From Gammaproteobacteria bacterium (GTDB lineage: Bacteria > Pseudomonadota > Gammaproteobacteria > Xanthomonadales > Rhodanobacteraceae), in assembly GCA_005877675.1 (NCBI GenBank), contig VBNZ01000051.1:1-6119 (forward strand): a DNA stretch of 6,119 nt. The letters run 5' to 3'. Numbering within the stretch: position 1 is the stretch's first letter; every line of letters begins with the position of its first letter. A program made the translations under genes and the position numbers. The notes beneath the pieces were generated by a model. The model saw only the letters and a list, made by a program, of their open reading frames with translations, made no database searches and was not told the origin of the DNA. This document shows, piece by piece, positions 4,293-6,119 of the stretch.

Positions 4293-6119
4293 TCAGTCTT
4301 TGCGTGCGCGCACCGCTGCGAATCCAACCAGCATCAGCAACACCGCCAGCAGGGCCAGCATGCGCGCGTCCAGCGCTGGTGCGGGCGCCGCCGGCGCAAT
4401 CACGACCGGCGCCGCCGCCGCGCCTACCACGAAGGTGAACACCGGCGTATTCGGATCGTTGCTGACTATCGTGATCGTCGAGGTCTGCGGACCCGCAATC
4501 GTCGGGTTGAACGTCACCGTGAATGTCGCCGAGCCGCCGGCAGGGATCGTGCCGGTGCCGCCGCTGATCGTGAACGCCGGGTTGCTGCTCGTGATCGAGC
4601 TGATTACAAGATCGCCCGCGGCCTGGATGATCGCCTGGCCGCCCGCAGTGCCGAACGTGGCGATCGTCCCGATCGTCCCGATCGACATCGGGCTGACCGA
4701 TCCAGGTGCCAGCGCGGGATTGCTGATCGAATAGCTGTGCAGCAGCGGTGTGCCGACCAGTGTCGTGCCCAGATCGGTGCCGTTGCTCACACTCGGGGTC
4801 GTGCTGCCGTTGTTGACCGCAGTGCCACCGGTGCCGAGCACATGGATCGACCCGGTTACCACAGGCGCAAGCGCCGCCGAGCAGCTCGCTGTCGTGCCGC
4901 TATTCACGCCCTGGCACGTCCAGGTCCACGGACCGGTGCCGCTGACCGCGCTCGCATTGCCCGCGCTACACAGATTCACCGGCGTCGACGAGAGGATCTT
5001 GCCATTGTCGCTGCCGCACACCCCGTTGACCGGATTGGCCGTGAAGGTCGCCGTGATCGTGCAGTTGGCGGTGACCGTGCCGGTCGCGTACGTGCTACCG
5101 CTCTGCACGCTCGGCGTGCAGGTGTCGCCAGTCACGCTCGCGATCGAGTAGCCGCCCGCCGCCGTAACCGTGAACGTCGTGCTCGATGCGTTATCGACCG
5201 TGCCGCTTGCGGGCGCGGAGATCGTACCGCCGCTGCCGCTGCCAGTCGTACTCACGGTCCAGGTCTGGATCGTCGCCGAGCAGGAGGCATTGGTGCCGCC
5301 GTTCACGCCGCTGCAGGTCCAACTCCAGGGATGGCCGCCGCCCGAGACCACGCTCTGGTTGCCAGCGCTGCACAGATTGGTTGGCGCCGCGCCGAGCGTC
5401 TTGCCGTTGTCGCTGCCGCACGCTCCGTTGACCGGGTTGGCCGAGAACGTTGCAGTGATCGTGCAATTGGCAGTGATCATGCCGGTGGTGTAGGTGCTGC
5501 CGCTCTGCACGCTCGGTGCACAGGTGTCGCCACTCACACTCGCGATCGAGTAACCGCCCGCTGCCGAAACGGTGAACGTCGTGCTCGCCCCGTTGTCGAC
5601 CGTACCGCTCGCCGGCGCGGAGATCGTGCCGCCGGTGGCGCTACCGGTCGTGCTGACCGTCCAGGTCTGGATCGAACCGGAGCACGATGCGGCGCTGCCG
5701 CCATTTGCGCCGCCGCAGCTCCAGGTCCACGGATGACCGCTGCCGCTCACCGCGCTGGGCGTGCCTGCGCTGCAACGATTGGTCGTCGGCGTTGCGAGCA
5801 GATTGGTCTGCCCGTTGTCGCTGCCGCAGACGCCATTCGACAGGAACGTTACCGTGACCGTGCAGTAGTTGGTGATCACATCGGTCGTGATGGTGTTGCC
5901 GGAGTACGTGGCACCGCAGCCGCTTACGCTTGCGATCTGGAAGCCCGGATCGGGCACGGCGGTGAACGTAGTGGTGGTGTTGTACGTCACGCCAGGCCGG
6001 GATGCCGGCGTAACCGAGCCGCCGCTGCCGCTCACCGTGGCATTCACGACGTAGCTGTTGATGTAGAAATTCGCGGTAAGGGTCAGATCAGACGTCACAT
6101 TCGAATCGGTACGCGGGTT
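4293..6119 (-). CDS. Repeat-rich secreted or surface protein with InlB-like repeats and a C-terminal anchor-like tail (N-terminus beyond the window)
   Basis: The frame is open to the window edge; the GTG at 6098 is internal, since in-frame codons continue upstream without a stop. At least 608 residues are present. In order: an InlB-like beta repeat (6119-5841) with two Cys, two copies of a roughly 135-residue unit (5828-5421 and 5420-5019), and a truncated third copy (5018-4869). Each unit is a four-Cys module (CGSDNG, LCSAG, PWxW, ASCS) followed by a two-Cys InlB-like repeat (GGTISAPASGTVDN, GGYSIASV, ANCTITATF). Then comes an Ig-like domain of choice-of-anchor-D type (about 4853-4419) with TPSVSNGTDLG and TFNPTIAGPQTSTITIVSNDP. 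The end is a Pro/Ala stretch, one hydrophobic helix (4361-4308) and RARKD, resembling the IPTL-CTERM sorting layout but without a clear IPTLSEW. It is Ser/Thr/Gly-rich and low in Lys, as expected of an exported protein. Ligand and function are unknown. Its own terminator follows. Confidence 0.85.
   Translation of the reverse strand, partial: NPRTDSNVTSDLTLTANFYINSYVVNATVSGSGGSVTPASRPGVTYNTTTTFTAVPDPGFQIASVSGCGATYSGNTITTDVITNYCTVTVTFLSNGVCGSDNGQTNLLATPTTNRCSAGTPSAVSGSGHPWTWSCGGANGGSAASCSGSIQTWTVSTTGSATGGTISAPASGTVDNGASTTFTVSAAGGYSIASVSGDTCAPSVQSGSTYTTGMITANCTITATFSANPVNGACGSDNGKTLGAAPTNLCSAGNQSVVSGGGHPWSWTCSGVNGGTNASCSATIQTWTVSTTGSGSGGTISAPASGTVDNASSTTFTVTAAGGYSIASVTGDTCTPSVQSGSTYATGTVTANCTITATFTANPVNGVCGSDNGKILSSTPVNLCSAGNASAVSGTGPWTWTCQGVNSGTTASCSAALAPVVTGSIHVLGTGGTAVNNGSTTPSVSNGTDLGTTLVGTPLLHSYSISNPALAPGSVSPMSIGTIGTIATFGTAGGQAIIQAAGDLVISSITSSNPAFTISGGTGTIPAGGSATFTVTFNPTIAGPQTSTITIVSNDPNTPVFTFVVGAAAAPVVIAPAAPAPALDARMLALLAVLLMLVGFAAVRARKD
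4296..4385 (-). other. C-terminal membrane-anchor or sorting-like tail of the repeat protein
   Basis: The last 30 residues have the three-part layout of proteobacterial CTERM sorting signals. A Pro/Ala-rich lead ends in APALDARM, then a hydrophobic run is rich in Leu, Ala and Val, then comes the basic tail RARKD. The exact IPTL-x-EW box of the IPTL-CTERM family is not there; PALD sits in its place. It could equally be a simple C-terminal transmembrane anchor. Confidence 0.55.
4869..5018 (-). repeat. Intragenic repeat, copy 3, truncated to the four-Cys module
   Basis: Only the first half of the unit is present, from CGSDNGK to ASCSAAL. It keeps the four Cys but has lost the Gly-His before PWTW. 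It runs directly into the Ig-like domain without the InlB-like half. Confidence 0.8.
5019..5420 (-). repeat. Intragenic 135-residue repeat, copy 2
   Basis: This 402-bp copy repeats the architecture of copy 1. Long stretches are identical at protein level (IQTWTVSTTGS, GGTISAPASGTVDN, GGYSIASV, PSVQSGSTY, TANCTITATF), while codons differ in many places. That suggests an older duplication held by selection rather than a very recent one. Confidence 0.85.
5421..5828 (-). repeat. Intragenic 135-residue repeat, copy 1
   Basis: This copy encodes CGSDNG through ANPVNGA: a four-Cys module with GHPWTWSC, then an InlB-like beta repeat. It is 408 bp and adjoins copy 2 directly. Relative to copy 2 it has two extra residues in the first module (LLATPTTNRC against LGAAPTNLC). 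Confidence 0.85.

Noticed and set aside
4282..5493. Several plus-strand open frames opposite the repeat protein (4282-4734, 4750-5151, 5170-5493)
   Set aside because: They mirror the repeat pattern of the minus-strand gene; the second and third resemble each other only because the sense repeats do. No start signals or family motifs were seen.
4869..5828. Regularly spaced repeats as a possible CRISPR array
   Set aside because: The period is about 400 bp, both repeat and spacer are translated in one frame, and they encode recognisable protein modules.
6096..6098. GTG at 6098 as the true start of the repeat protein
   Set aside because: The in-frame codons upstream to 6119 are open and continue the beta-repeat sequence (TDSNVTSDLTLTANF), and no signal peptide follows this GTG.

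Overview
The window is GC-rich and densely coding, and every supportable gene lies on the minus strand. Codon use, an interspersed CCCTCTCCCC/GGGGAGAGGG palindromic repeat and a C-terminal sorting-like tail on a repeat-rich exported protein suggest a Gammaproteobacterium, most likely of the Xanthomonadales (Xanthomonadaceae or Rhodanobacteraceae). That placement is inference from style; there is no rRNA or other marker gene in the window.

Read in the direction of transcription (high to low coordinates), the window opens with the 3' part of a large repetitive secreted or surface protein (6119 to 4293). It is built from Cys-containing InlB-like beta repeats alternating with four-Cys CGSDNG-type modules. 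An Ig-like choice-of-anchor-D-type domain follows, and the gene ends in a Pro/Ala stretch, one hydrophobic helix and a basic tail. A strong intrinsic terminator (4257 to 4224) follows it, then a weaker terminator-like hairpin and a perfect 12-bp palindrome. This separates it from the next transcription unit.

The second unit runs from 4097 to the window edge as one tight operon with gaps of 2, 23, 13 and 17 nt. The order is: E1 alpha of a 2-oxo acid dehydrogenase complex, E1 beta, a small DUF1304-family membrane protein, the E2 acyltransferase, and the first 70 residues of a tetrameric-type (CAE motif) cytidine deaminase. E1 alpha and E1 beta together bind thiamine diphosphate and decarboxylate pyruvate or a branched-chain 2-oxo acid. 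E2 carries the acyl group on its lipoyl lysine and passes it to CoA. No E3 (lipoamide dehydrogenase) gene is in view.

The most notable observation is in E2. The flexible linker between its E3-binding domain and catalytic core contains an in-frame palindromic repeat (923 to 1056) that looks like a dispersed genomic repeat translated as protein. Other points are the DUF1304 gene inside a dehydrogenase operon, the cytidine deaminase at its 3' end, and replacement of the Asp of the E2 HxxxDG active-site signature by Thr. I found no evidence of a wholly new system. There are no tRNA, rRNA, CRISPR or transposase sequences.
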